Assembly (NCBI GenBank): GCA_903858815.1
Contig: CAIOKE010000283.1
Span: 38,471 to 102,470 of the forward strand
Origin: an uncultured Planctomycetaceae bacterium
GTDB lineage: Bacteria; Planctomycetota; Planctomycetia; Planctomycetales; Planctomycetaceae
Length of the DNA: 64,000 nt
Direction: 5' to 3'
The position numbers and the translations under genes are program-made. The notes under the pieces are model-generated. The model had not been told where the DNA came from and did no database searches. It saw nothing but the letters and a program-made list of their open reading frames with translations. Shown here in pieces: positions 28,810 through 38,379 of this stretch (position 1 is the first letter of the stretch; the number at the start of each line of letters is the position of its first letter).

Positions 28810-30330
28810 TCAGGCCAGCAGGCCATCCAGAACCCGCGCTTCATCAGTCGGACCAATCAGACGATTCTGCAAACCCTGATAAAAATAGCTGAATCGCTGC
28901 GGGTCCAGACCCAGAATATGCAGAATTGTCGCCTGCAGATCCCGAATCGTCGTCGGATGCTCCACCGGATAATACCCGAACTCGTCCGTGGCACCCCATG
29001 CCAGACCGCCACGGATTCCACCACCCGCCAACCACATCGTAAAGGCATACGGATGATGGTCACGTCCCACAAATCCCTTCTGAAAATCCGTACGCACGTT
29101 GTTCTGCATCATCGGAGTCCGACCAAACTCCCCACCCCAGACAATCAGAGTCTCATCCAGCAGTCCCCGCTGCTCCAGATCCCGAATCAAAGCGGCTATC
29201 GCCCGATCAGACGCCTGACACTTGATCGGCAGAGTTTCGTCAATACTCTCACCAGGCGACGAACCATGATGGTCCCAGCCCCAGTCATACAACTGCACAA
29301 ATCTCACACCATTCTCAACCAGTCGACGTGCCAGCAGACAGTTATTGGCAAACGTCGGATCGTCACCACGGTACAACACTCGCGGATCGTCCGCACTTTC
29401 CGCCGGCGAGACATAGCCGGCCTGAGCTCCATACATCTCCAGTATATGTCGCGGCTCACCAGCCAGATTCATCACTTCCGGTACAGCCGTCTGCATCCGA
29501 TATGCCAGCTCATACTGCGAAATCCTCGTCTGAGTTTCCGGGTCACCGCTCCGCGAAAACTCGGCAGCGTTCAACTCTGCCAATGTATCCAGCATCCGCC
29601 GACGCGTCGTCCGATCTATCCCCGCAGGATCACTCAGATACAACACCGGATCACCACTGGCACGACAGTTCACACCCTGGTATACCGAAGGCAGAAAACC
29701 GGATCCCCACAACGACTTGCCGGCATCAGGTGTCTTGCCGCCCGATAACAGCACAACAAAGCCCGGCAGATTCTCGTTCAGACTGCCCAGACCCCATGTC
29801 GCCCATGACCCCAGAGAAGGATTCCCCAGCCGCGCTGATCCCGTATGCAGAAACAACTGCGAAGGTGCATGATTAAACTGCTCCGTCTGCATCGTGCGAA
29901 TCACACACGCCCGATCCACCACACCCGCGAAATGCGGCAGCAACTCGCTGATCCACTGACCACTTTCACCATGCTGACGAAACGAAAACTGACCTGCCAG
30001 AATCTTCGGTACACCCCGAATAAATGCAAATCGCTTCCCCGTCAGGAATGACTCCGGACAGTCCTGCAGATGCAGTCGCTGCAGTTCCGGCTTGTGCTCA
30101 TATAACTCCAGCTGCGATGGCGAACCCGCCATGTGCAGATAAATTACATGCTTCGCGCGAGGAGCCAGCAGCGCCGGCCGCGCTGTGACAGCAGCGTCCG
30201 CACCCCGCGGCAGCACTCCGTCACGCGCCAGCAATGACTGCACAGCCATCGCGCCAATTCCCAGCCCCGCTGTCCGCAGCAGATGCCGTCGAGTCCCGCT
30301 CAGACCCCACTCGATCGCCGGATCCATCAT
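28810..30330 (-). CDS. DUF1501 family protein with a Tat-like signal
   Basis: A protein of about 506 residues of the DUF1501 family, which has an alkaline-phosphatase/sulphatase-like fold and is found massively in planctomycetes next to DUF1549/DUF1553 cytochrome proteins. The N-terminus TRRHLLRTAGLGIGAMA is a Tat-type signal. Typical segments include HLHMAGSPSQLELYEHKP-like start, IVWGGEFGRTPM and the C-terminal WLAGGGIRGGLAWG...LHILGLDPQRF. The frame extends to 30363, but ATG 30330 places the twin arginine near the N-terminus. It follows the cytochrome gene by 41 bases, so one transcript is likely. Substrate unknown; export to the periplasm or surface is inferred. Confidence 0.9.
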   Translation of the reverse strand: MMDPAIEWGLSGTRRHLLRTAGLGIGAMAVQSLLARDGVLPRGADAAVTARPALLAPRAKHVIYLHMAGSPSQLELYEHKPELQRLHLQDCPESFLTGKRFAFIRGVPKILAGQFSFRQHGESGQWISELLPHFAGVVDRACVIRTMQTEQFNHAPSQLFLHTGSARLGNPSLGSWATWGLGSLNENLPGFVVLLSGGKTPDAGKSLWGSGFLPSVYQGVNCRASGDPVLYLSDPAGIDRTTRRRMLDTLAELNAAEFSRSGDPETQTRISQYELAYRMQTAVPEVMNLAGEPRHILEMYGAQAGYVSPAESADDPRVLYRGDDPTFANNCLLARRLVENGVRFVQLYDWGWDHHGSSPGESIDETLPIKCQASDRAIAALIRDLEQRGLLDETLIVWGGEFGRTPMMQNNVRTDFQKGFVGRDHHPYAFTMWLAGGGIRGGLAWGATDEFGYYPVEHPTTIRDLQATILHILGLDPQRFSYFYQGLQNRLIGPTDEARVLDGLLA

Positions 30331-30371
30331 CAATACTCCAACACAAACAGCACCGGAACACACCTGACCTG

Positions 30372-33263
30372 CTACCGACGACTCAAAAACTCATCCAGAT
30401 TCAGAATCGTACTTGCCACCACAATGAACCCGGCAAACTCTGACTCCGACAGGGACTCCGGTCGCTCCACTCGCGCACCCGACAACAACGCCACTGACTG
30501 CTCCGGATGCTCAGCAAAAACCTGCTGCACATCCCGCTGCAATCGCTCCAGCGCCGCCACCTCAGACGGCAGCACCGGACGGATCAACGCACGCTGCAGA
30601 CCACGCTCCACACGCCGCTCCGACTGTTCACTCATCCACTTCGCCAGACCACCCGCACACTCCAGACTGGCCGGATCATTCAGAACCACCAGTGCCTGCA
30701 GCGGAGTATTCGTGCGAATTCGACGAATCTGACAGACCTCGCCACTGCCCCCATCAAATGTTGTACCCATCGGATGCGGAGTCGTCCGCTTCAGATACGT
30801 ATACAGCCCCCGACGATAACGATCCTCGCCCTCCGCATTTACCCATTTCTGACCGTTGTACGTCGAACGCCACAATCCGTCAGGCTGCGGAGGCATCACC
30901 GGAGGACCACCACGCTTCAGAGAAAGACGACCCGAAACAGACAGCATCTGGTCACGCAGCACCTCCGCCGATAATCGATAACGAGCCCCCCGAGACACCA
31001 GTACATTCCTCGGATCCTGCTGCTGCAGCTGAGCCGTGACGTCCGAAGACTGGGCATAAACCCGACTCAGAACCAGAACCTTCAACAGACGCTTCAACGA
31101 CCAGCCATCCTGCCGATACTGCACCGCCAGAAAATCCAGCAGCTCAGGATTCACAGGCAGTGCCCCCAGAGCACCAAAATCTTCCTCCGTCTCCACCAGA
31201 CCCTGCCCCCACAGACGCGCCCAGATCCGATTGGCCCAGACCCGCGGCGTTAAAGGATTCTGCGCTGACATCAGCCACCGCGCTGCATCCAGTCGCGTCG
31301 GTGATTCACCGGCCTCAAATCCAAAACGCAGCTCGCCGGGCAACGCAGGCGAAACCTGATCACCCGGATCCAGAAAATTGCCACGCCGATGAACCCGCGT
31401 CTCCCGCTGCCGATCTGCTGCCAGCGCCTGCAGCACCGGCACCCTCGCGACCCCCGACACCAACCCACTCAGTTCCTGCTCTACCGCCGTCAGTTCCGCC
31501 TGTAAACCACGCGTTTTCTCCGACGACTGCAGCGGCTGCAGACCCGCAGCAGGTCCACCATGCACACTCCAGCGAAATCGCCGAAACGTCAAAGAATTTC
31601 CATAGTTCTGGCGCATCACCAGTCGCAGCTCGCTCGGCTCACTCAACTGCAATGGCTCTGACAACTCAAATACCGCCGCATGCGGCTCACGCTGACGAGG
31701 ACTCACTGCCCAGCCCGTCTTGAAATCACCGTCCAGAGCCCCCGTAATCGGCCAGTTCACCTGCTCAAAATCAGCCCGCGGACGCACCAGTTCCAATCGC
31801 TGCCATTGCCCCCCAACCAGTAACTCAACCTCCAGCTCCGACAGTACAAAATTCGGATCGGCCGGATTCCTGCCCACACCCTCCACCCCCGCACCTGCTC
31901 CAGCGACCGCCTGCAGTCGCAACGCCGCCAGAGAACCTCGCTCCAGACCCAGTGTCAAAGTATAAACATCCTCCGCCGGACGCGATCCGGATACCACAAT
32001 GGATCCATCCGCCTGTGACTGCAACTTCGCTCCACCCTGCGACTCAGCCCGCTGCAGCATCAACGTTCGCCAGCCCTGATCATCCCCCGCTGCATCAGAC
32101 TCCCGCGACTCCTCAAGTCGTGACCGCAGCTCCGACTGACGACCCTGCAGCGCCATACGCCGCACCCGCTGCGACTCATTCAGCAGTTCCAGAGTCGGAG
32201 CATCATCAAAGCGATCAGCATCCTGCGTCTGATTGAAAATAGCATACAAACCATAGTAATCCGTGATCGACAACGGATCATACTTGTGCGAATGACACTT
32301 CGCACAACCCGCCGTCAGTCCCATCCAGACCTGCAGCGTTGTGTCCACGCGATCCTTCACCGCAATCGAACGAAATTCCTCATCATCCGTGCCACCCTCG
32401 TCATTACTCATCGTGTTCCGATGAAATGCCGTCGCCAGGCGCTGCTCGTCTGTCGCATGCGGCAGCAGATCGCCCGCCAGCAGATGCTCCGTCAGCAAAT
32501 CCAGGGGCAGATCCTCATTCAGAGCCTTCACCAGCCAGTCACGCCACGGCCACATCGTCCGACCAAGGTCCTTCTCATACCCCTTCGTATCCGCATACCG
32601 CGCAAGATCAAGCCACATCCGCGCCCAGTGCTCACCAAACTCCTCTCGCGCCAGCAGCGTATCAACCAGTCGCTCAACAGCCCGCGGATCGTCACTTGAG
32701 ACAAAAGCTTCAGCCTCGGACATCGTCGGTGGCAGACCAGTCAGATCCAGCGACAGTCGCCGTATCAGAGTATACCGGTCCGCAGGTTCACGCAGCGCCA
32801 ACCCGCGCTCACTCAAAAATCGCTCCACCAGCCAGTCAATACCAGCACTTCCCGCCGGAATACCTGCCCCCGCCATCGGTGGCTCAAACGACCAATGCCG
32901 CCCCCACACAGCGCCCTCGGCAATCCACCGCTGCAGAATCGCCTTCTGCTCAGCCGTCAGTGTCCTGTGAGAATCCGGCGGAGGCATCACCAGATCCGGA
33001 TCACCGCTGTTGATCCGCTGCACAACCAGACTGGCCGCTGCATCACCTGCAGCAATCGGATGACCAGTCGCATGAACCCGTTTCGCCTCAGACTCCAGAT
33101 CCAGTCGCAGACCCGCTTTCCGCTCAGATTCGTCCGGACCATGGCACGAAAAACAATTTGCTGACAGGATCGGCAGCACATCACGCCCGAAACGAACCGG
33201 CTGATCCGCTGACACCCAGGAACACACAACCCACAGCACCAGAATCCAGACTGCCAGACGCAT
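30372..33263 (-). CDS. Planctomycete cytochrome c / DUF1549 / DUF1553 protein
   Basis: A 963-residue exported protein. After a signal peptide (core LAVWILVLWVVCSW) comes the PSCyt1 domain with haem motif CFSCH at residues 37-41 and the segment VMPPPDSHRTLT. Next comes DUF1549 (LAREEFGEHWARMWLDLARY, and CAKCHSHKYDP, a second CxxCH). A galactose-binding-like beta region follows (DGDFKTGWAVSPRQ), then DUF1553 (ALPVNPELLDFLA, RRIRTNTPLQALVVLNDP). These proteins are abundant in planctomycetes and are linked by inference to breakdown of complex organic matter; the electron acceptor is unknown. The TTG at 33299 could extend the frame, but ATG 33263 gives a normal signal peptide. Confidence 0.92.
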   Translation of the reverse strand: MRLAVWILVLWVVCSWVSADQPVRFGRDVLPILSANCFSCHGPDESERKAGLRLDLESEAKRVHATGHPIAAGDAAASLVVQRINSGDPDLVMPPPDSHRTLTAEQKAILQRWIAEGAVWGRHWSFEPPMAGAGIPAGSAGIDWLVERFLSERGLALREPADRYTLIRRLSLDLTGLPPTMSEAEAFVSSDDPRAVERLVDTLLAREEFGEHWARMWLDLARYADTKGYEKDLGRTMWPWRDWLVKALNEDLPLDLLTEHLLAGDLLPHATDEQRLATAFHRNTMSNDEGGTDDEEFRSIAVKDRVDTTLQVWMGLTAGCAKCHSHKYDPLSITDYYGLYAIFNQTQDADRFDDAPTLELLNESQRVRRMALQGRQSELRSRLEESRESDAAGDDQGWRTLMLQRAESQGGAKLQSQADGSIVVSGSRPAEDVYTLTLGLERGSLAALRLQAVAGAGAGVEGVGRNPADPNFVLSELEVELLVGGQWQRLELVRPRADFEQVNWPITGALDGDFKTGWAVSPRQREPHAAVFELSEPLQLSEPSELRLVMRQNYGNSLTFRRFRWSVHGGPAAGLQPLQSSEKTRGLQAELTAVEQELSGLVSGVARVPVLQALAADRQRETRVHRRGNFLDPGDQVSPALPGELRFGFEAGESPTRLDAARWLMSAQNPLTPRVWANRIWARLWGQGLVETEEDFGALGALPVNPELLDFLAVQYRQDGWSLKRLLKVLVLSRVYAQSSDVTAQLQQQDPRNVLVSRGARYRLSAEVLRDQMLSVSGRLSLKRGGPPVMPPQPDGLWRSTYNGQKWVNAEGEDRYRRGLYTYLKRTTPHPMGTTFDGGSGEVCQIRRIRTNTPLQALVVLNDPASLECAGGLAKWMSEQSERRVERGLQRALIRPVLPSEVAALERLQRDVQQVFAEHPEQSVALLSGARVERPESLSESEFAGFIVVASTILNLDEFLSRR

Positions 33264-33295
33264 CTGCAAATTCCCACTGAACAACGAACACAATG

Positions 33296-34705
33296 TCAAC
33301 CGCCGACAACATCTGACAGTACTCGACCCGCCACATCTGTCAGCCGGAAATCCCGACCAGCATAACGATACGTCAGACGCTCATGATCCAGCCCCAGCAG
33401 ATGCAGCATCGTCGCATGCAGATCATGCACATGCACCCGATCCTGCACCGCTCGAAATCCAAAATCATCCGTCTCACCATACGTCATTCCACCACGCACA
33501 CCACCGCCCGCCAGCCACGTCGTGAATCCGTAATGATTATGGTCACGACCGGATCCGTTTTCGGATGTCGGAGTCCTGCCGAATTCGCCACCCCACAAAA
33601 TCAAAGTCTCATCCAGCAGACCACGCTGCCGCAGATCCTGCAGCAACGCTGCAATCGGACGATCAATCGATCGCGCTAATGTCTCGGCCTGCCGATTGTG
33701 GTCACTGTGAGTATCCCAGGGCTGGCCGTCGCCGTAATACACCTGAATGAAACGCACACCCCGCTCGCTGAGCCGACGAGCCAGCAGACAACCCGATGCA
33801 AAATGGCCCTCCCCGTATAACTCACGAGTTGCCTTTGTTTCCTGCTGCAGATCAAATGCATCCGTTGCCGTGAACTGCATGCGAAATGCAGTCTCCATCG
33901 CCTGCAACCGACCCTCCAGCTGGCCATCCGGACCCGTCCGCGATAACTGATGCCGGTTCAGACGACTGATCAACTCGACCTGCGCCGCCTGCATCTCACG
34001 ACCTGCAGCCTCGTTCCGCAGAAACGGAATCAGTTTCTCCGGCGTCGGCACCGAATGATTGATGTATGTGCCCTGATGTGAACCCGGCAGAAAAGCACTG
34101 GTCCACAAAATCGAAAAACGAACAGGCTTGCCAGGACACAACACAACATACGACGGCAGATTGCGATTCTCTGATCCCAGACCCCACGACAGCCACGAAC
34201 CCATGCTGGGACGAGTCGGCAGAATGGTCCCATTGTTCATCAACAGCAGCGCCGGGCCATGATTCGGATTGTCAGTCCACGTCGAACGCAGCACACACAA
34301 CTCATCCGCCTGCTGACCTGTCAGTGGCAATAAACTGCTGACTGGAATCCCACTGGTTCCACAGGGACGAAAACGAAATGGTGATGGCAGCAGACCCGCC
34401 GTACGACGCTCGGTCCGAAGATCTGCTTCCGGAGGACGCTGACCCGCATACTTCTGCAACAGCGGCTTCGGATCAAAAAAATCGCCCTGGTACGGACCAC
34501 CATTCATGAACAGATGAATGACCCGGCGAGCACGCGGAACAAAATGCCGCAACGCACTGTCACCGCCGTCCGCAAATGCCGCCGCCAGACCCACACTGCC
34601 AACACCCGCACCCAGACAACCAATCAGACGACGACGCGTCAGAGCAGCCACCGGATCCGCGGAAAACCAACCAACCTGCTCTGAATCCGGTACGGGCTGC
34701 TTCAT
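33296..34705 (-). CDS. Second DUF1501 family protein with a Tat-like signal
   Basis: A DUF1501 protein of about 469 residues, first of the three-gene set, 32 bases before the cytochrome gene. Residues 23-40 (TRRRLIGCLGAGVGSVG) form a twin-arginine signal. Family segments are VIHLFMNGGP near residue 60, LILWGGEFGRTP, DHNHYGFTTWLAGGGVRGGM and the C-terminal ATMLHLLGLDHERLTYRY. It is clearly related to the DUF1501 protein at 28810 but not a recent copy: the two differ through most of their length. The frame stays open to 34795, but the family start and Tat signal favour ATG 34705 (or 34723). Confidence 0.9.
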   Translation of the reverse strand: MKQPVPDSEQVGWFSADPVAALTRRRLIGCLGAGVGSVGLAAAFADGGDSALRHFVPRARRVIHLFMNGGPYQGDFFDPKPLLQKYAGQRPPEADLRTERRTAGLLPSPFRFRPCGTSGIPVSSLLPLTGQQADELCVLRSTWTDNPNHGPALLLMNNGTILPTRPSMGSWLSWGLGSENRNLPSYVVLCPGKPVRFSILWTSAFLPGSHQGTYINHSVPTPEKLIPFLRNEAAGREMQAAQVELISRLNRHQLSRTGPDGQLEGRLQAMETAFRMQFTATDAFDLQQETKATRELYGEGHFASGCLLARRLSERGVRFIQVYYGDGQPWDTHSDHNRQAETLARSIDRPIAALLQDLRQRGLLDETLILWGGEFGRTPTSENGSGRDHNHYGFTTWLAGGGVRGGMTYGETDDFGFRAVQDRVHVHDLHATMLHLLGLDHERLTYRYAGRDFRLTDVAGRVLSDVVGG

Positions 34706-34983
34706 CAGTCCTGACCCCGCCATCAACAAACAGCACGACACTGAACCGCAAGGCACAGACAGAGTATCAGGCCCCACAATTCCCCGGAATCCCACCCCCG
34801 ATTATCGCCGAATCGCTGCGGAAACGCACAGAAAAACAGACGGAACCTGCAAAACACGGAGATTTTCTCTGCGCTGAATCCCGCCAAACTCCCGACCACT
34901 GGATTCTCACTCGCCACCCTGCTAAACCAGACACCACAACAGTTCCGTTCCTTCCCACCCAACAGCTTTCCCGGAGCCTGATC

Positions 34984-36063
34984 ATGTCGAATTCGCCAGC
35001 TTCCCGACGCCGGTTCATTACAACCGCACTCGCCGCTTCCGCCACACTGGCCGTCCCCGCCACCTCACACGCCGCCAGACGCTTCGGCAACGAAACCATC
35101 ATCGGCGAAGGCGAATACAAGTACCGCGCCCTGCACAACTTCGCACAACTACCCGACAAGTACTCCTGGCAAACCACTCACAATGTCGCACTCGACAGCA
35201 GTGGAAATCTCTACGTTATTCACGAAGGACGCCGTGACCTCAAAGATCACCCCTCCATCTTCGTCTTCGACCCCGCAGGAAAGTTCGTTCGCGCATTCGG
35301 CGCCCAGTTCCAGGGTGGCGGACACGGCATCGAAATCCGCAATGAAGGCAACCAGGAATTCCTCTACGTCGCCGCCTATCAGCAGGTCAAAGCCTTCGCC
35401 AAAATGACCCTCAGCGGAGAAGTTGTCTGGTACAAAAAAGCACCCATGGAATCCGGACTCTACGCAGAAGGCGAAAACACCTCCACCGAACCCTCGTGGA
35501 ACCGCAAAGGCTTCCTGCCCACAAACTTCGCCTTCCTCGACGATGGCGGGTTCCTGCTGGCTGACGGCTACGGCACCTTCGCTATCCATCAATTCGATCG
35601 TGATGGTAACTGGAAAAGCTCTTTCGGAGGTGCCGGTGAAGGAAACGGTACCTTCAACACCGCACACGGACTGTGGGTCGATAATCGCGCAGGCAAAAAA
35701 CCCACCATCGTCGTTACAGATCGAGCTCACAATACACTGCAGATCTTCTCAATGGATGGCAAATACCTCGAAACCATCGCAGGCTTCGGACTGCCCGCAA
35801 ATGTCGAAACTCAGGGCAACCTGATGCTCGTGCCCGAACTCAAAGCCTGTGTCACACTGCTCAATGAAAAGAATGAAGTCGTCGCCAGACTCGGACGCGC
35901 CGTCGAACGACTCGATGAAGTCAAAGATCTTCGCGGCAAGCCCGATCAGTGGAAAGACGGACAATTCGTCCACCCGCACGACGCCTGCTTCGCACCCAAT
36001 GGTGATCTGTTCGTCGCCGAATGGGTCGCCACTGGACGCATCACAAAACTTGTCAAAGTCTGA
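34984..36063 (+). CDS. Tat-exported NHL-type six-bladed beta-propeller protein
   Basis: A 359-residue protein starting MSNSPASRRRFITTALAAS, a clear Tat signal with cleavage after SHA. The rest is an NHL/6-bladed propeller: repeats such as TTHNVALDSSGNLYVIHEG, HGLWVDNRAG and HPHDACFAPNGDLFVAEW each carry the 'P.G...D..GnvYVaD' pattern. Proteins of this kind resemble peptidylglycine-lyase-like propellers, but no catalytic residue set could be confirmed. The frame is open upstream to 34576, but that stretch is antisense to the DUF1501 gene and lacks a signal, so it is left out. It is transcribed away from the DUF1501 gene and ends at a strong hairpin. Confidence 0.88.
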   Translation: MSNSPASRRRFITTALAASATLAVPATSHAARRFGNETIIGEGEYKYRALHNFAQLPDKYSWQTTHNVALDSSGNLYVIHEGRRDLKDHPSIFVFDPAGKFVRAFGAQFQGGGHGIEIRNEGNQEFLYVAAYQQVKAFAKMTLSGEVVWYKKAPMESGLYAEGENTSTEPSWNRKGFLPTNFAFLDDGGFLLADGYGTFAIHQFDRDGNWKSSFGGAGEGNGTFNTAHGLWVDNRAGKKPTIVVTDRAHNTLQIFSMDGKYLETIAGFGLPANVETQGNLMLVPELKACVTLLNEKNEVVARLGRAVERLDEVKDLRGKPDQWKDGQFVHPHDACFAPNGDLFVAEWVATGRITKLVKV

Positions 36064-36102
36064 CAGTTCTCCGCCGCTGTTCACCGTCCGCAGAACAGAA
36101 AA

Positions 36103-36134
36103 AACGCCGCCGAAACCCATGTTTCGACGGCGTT
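36103..36134. terminator. Bidirectional hairpin terminator
   Basis: A 14-base-pair stem with one mismatch (AACGCCGCCGAAAC with GTTTCGACGGCGTT, loop CCAT). It lies between the propeller gene (+) and the peroxiredoxin gene (-). On the minus strand it is followed by TTTTCTGTT; on the plus strand by CTCATTTCGCTT. It should serve both convergent genes. Confidence 0.75.
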
Positions 36135-36175
36135 CTCATTTCGCTTAACACGCCACAGCAGGCTGATACAACTGG

Positions 36176-36724
36176 TCAGTTCAGTGTCTGCTGGCCCGGC
36201 TTCCAGTTGCACGGACACAACTTGTCAGTCTGCAATGCATCCAGTACACGCAGCACTTCGTCCACATTGCGACCAACACCCAGATCGTGAACCGCCAGCC
36301 AGCGCAATACACCCTGCGGATCAATCAGATACACACCGCGATACGCTATGCCCTTGCCGCAATCCAGAACGTCATATGCCGATGACAGCTGATGATTCGT
36401 GTCACCAATCATCAAATGCTTCAGCTGACCCAGCTCTTTGTGCGAATCACACCAGCCCTTGTGACTGAAAACACTGTCCGTACTGGCCGTCAACACCACC
36501 GTGTTCCGATCAGCAAACTCACCCAGCGCCTTGTCAAAGGCAATAATCTCAGTCGGACACACAAACGTAAAGTCCAGCGGGTAGAAGTACAGACACACCC
36601 ACTTGCCCTTCAGATCAGACAACTTCATGTCCTGAAACTGAGCGTCCGTGCCGTCCTTCGTGCGATCATAAGCCTGCAACGCAAGTTCCGCACCAGGTGC
36701 CGGCTGGCCAATACGAATACCCAT
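36176..36724 (-). CDS. Typical 2-Cys peroxiredoxin (AhpC/Prx1 type)
   Basis: A 182-residue thiol peroxidase that reduces hydrogen peroxide and organic hydroperoxides in the cytoplasm. The peroxidatic cysteine is in the motif FTFVCPTE at about residue 54, preceded by FYPLDFTF; the resolving cysteine is in the C-terminal LCPCNWKPG. The spacing fits the AhpC/Prx1 class. One upstream sigma70-like promoter (36815-36842) matches well, leaving a leader of about 80 bases. No ahpF, OxyR or catalase gene is near, so the reductant is not evident. The gene stands alone between a propeller gene and an ABC permease gene. Confidence 0.93.
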   Translation of the reverse strand: MGIRIGQPAPGAELALQAYDRTKDGTDAQFQDMKLSDLKGKWVCLYFYPLDFTFVCPTEIIAFDKALGEFADRNTVVLTASTDSVFSHKGWCDSHKELGQLKHLMIGDTNHQLSSAYDVLDCGKGIAYRGVYLIDPQGVLRWLAVHDLGVGRNVDEVLRVLDALQTDKLCPCNWKPGQQTLN

Positions 36725-37189
36725 GTTCTAACCCTGCTCACATCAAAGTAACAAAAATTCACCAATGCCACACAAAAACGCCCGGATCCCACTCCGCGAC
36801 GAACATTCAGCCTGAGTATAGAAGCGAGGTTGGGCAATTCAACACAGACTGCACTTTGTCCATAAATGCGATCCACACCATCGACTCTCCACACCACAAT
36901 CTCCATACAAGTGTTCAGATGAACATATTCCGGGCCCAATAGTCCGAGAAAGTTCATCCGACCATTCCGACTGCAAGCAAAAAATCGCCAGTGCCCACAC
37001 GGAAACCCGATTGCTCCACGATTTTGACTGTCGCTGGCAAGATTCACCCTGATTTTTTCCGACCGAATCGGGGCAGGCGCGCGAATTCCGCCAACGCCGG
37101 CACAGAACCCCGCGTAAAACACACCGGGAATACTGCGCCTCACAGTTTGTCCGAAATCGATTTTGCTCATCCAAGCGTGGAATACAGAC
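36725..37189. other. Intergenic region between divergent genes
   Basis: About 465 bases between the peroxiredoxin (-) and the permease (+). It holds the peroxiredoxin promoter. Two minus-strand open frames (36625-37170 and 36839-37366) cross it, but their Arg/Ser/Cys-rich products have no family pattern. I found no clear promoter for the permease. Confidence 0.7.
36815..36842 (-). promoter_or_regulatory. Sigma70-like promoter of the peroxiredoxin gene
   Basis: Read on the minus strand: TTGAAT, 16 bases, TATACT. The -35 and -10 boxes each match five of six consensus bases, at an accepted spacing. Transcription should start near 36808, about 84 bases before the coding start. Confidence 0.65.
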
Positions 37190-38179
37190 GTGCTTGATCA
37201 CTTGCTTACAATTGCCGAAATCCGTAGCCAGGTTCTGACAACTCGAATCGACTGGACGTGGACGTGGCTGGTGGTGTTCGGGATGATGATCGGTCTGACC
37301 GCGATTTCCTACGGAACGCGACCCGGAGTCATCGCTCGCGCAACAACCAAAGAAGCGATCCGGCAACCCCTGTTTCTGCTGCTGCTGACCATCTCTGCAC
37401 TGGTCCTGATCGGCAACAGCGTCGTGCCCTTCTTCACCTTCGAAGACGAAGGCAAGATGCTGACTGAATGCGGACTTGCCACGCTGCTGATCGCCGGTGC
37501 TCTACTGGCCGTCTGGACGGCGGGAACCAGCATTACCAGCGAAATCGAGGGCAAAACGGCAATGACCCTGCTCAGCAAACCAATTGACCGTCGCCAGTTC
37601 CTGTTCGGTAAGTACATTGGAATTCTTCAGGCAGTCATCTGGATGTTCCTGATCCTGACGGCCATTTTTGCCCTCCTGACCTTCATCAAGGTCGGCTACG
37701 ACCAGAAAGAGCAGTCGCTGGACGTCACCCCCTATTGGCAATGGATCAGGATTTCTGACGTGGAACTGCCTGTACCTCATCCGGACCGCATGAGCGTGGT
37801 CGGAGCGATCCTGCCCGGTATCGCATTGACCTTCATGCAGGTTGCCGTACTCGGTGCCATCAGCGTGACCGTGGCTACCCGCCTGCCGATGGTCATGAAC
37901 CTTGTCATCTGTTTCGCAGTATTTGTCGTCGGAAATCTGACCGAGATCATCGTGAATTCCAGCGTAGAAGGTCAGGCCAACGAATCCGTGATCTTCACGG
38001 CCCGACTGATCTCCATGGTCGTACCATCGCTCTCCGCCTTCAACATCTCATCCGCTGTAGCCACCGGCAGGATTGTGCCACAGGACTACCTCGGACTCAG
38101 CCTGATCTACGCCACTGCATACATTGGTGCGATGCTGCTGCTGGGATTCCTGCTGTTCGAAGACCGCGATCTGGCCTGA
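37190..38179 (+). CDS. ABC-2 type transporter permease
   Basis: A membrane protein of about 329 residues with six or more hydrophobic spans (for example WTWLVVFGMMIGLTAI, LFLLLLTISALVLIG, IWMFLILTAIFALLT). The segment TSITSEIEGKTAMTLLSKPIDRRQFLFGKY is the cytoplasmic loop typical of ABC-2/NatB-type permeases. It would need an ATPase partner; none with intact motifs is next to it. I start at GTG 37190 (VLDHLLTIAEIR) as the family-like N-terminus; a TTG at 37163 would add nine residues. The next gene, an ABC protein without Walker A, follows by 200 bases on the same strand. Substrate unknown. Confidence 0.85.
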   Translation: MLDHLLTIAEIRSQVLTTRIDWTWTWLVVFGMMIGLTAISYGTRPGVIARATTKEAIRQPLFLLLLTISALVLIGNSVVPFFTFEDEGKMLTECGLATLLIAGALLAVWTAGTSITSEIEGKTAMTLLSKPIDRRQFLFGKYIGILQAVIWMFLILTAIFALLTFIKVGYDQKEQSLDVTPYWQWIRISDVELPVPHPDRMSVVGAILPGIALTFMQVAVLGAISVTVATRLPMVMNLVICFAVFVVGNLTEIIVNSSVEGQANESVIFTARLISMVVPSLSAFNISSAVATGRIVPQDYLGLSLIYATAYIGAMLLLGFLLFEDRDLA

Positions 38180-38379
38180 TCCGACAGTCGGCTCTTTCGA
38201 ATTCCGGGCCTGCACCGCTGATTTCTGCCGATAAACACTCTATCCCGCCGTTTCCGATACCGGGGCAGGTGTTATCTTCTTCGCGGCTCAGCGTCTGTAT
38301 CCATTCCCGTTCGAATCAGCGTGCACTGGCACCTCCAAACCACTTCACAGTGATCCCGGGTGCCGCAGGAGCATGTCCT

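Noticed and set aside
28810..34705. The two DUF1501 genes as a recent tandem duplication
   Set aside because: The proteins differ through most of their length and in signal peptides, so the split is old.
34576..34983. N-terminal extension of the NHL propeller gene
   Set aside because: Antisense to a DUF1501 gene, Pro/Arg-rich and without homology-like features; the Tat signal starts at 34984.
36625..37170. 181-codon minus-strand open frame over the peroxiredoxin promoter
   Set aside because: It overlaps the peroxiredoxin gene in another frame and covers its promoter; no family pattern is visible.
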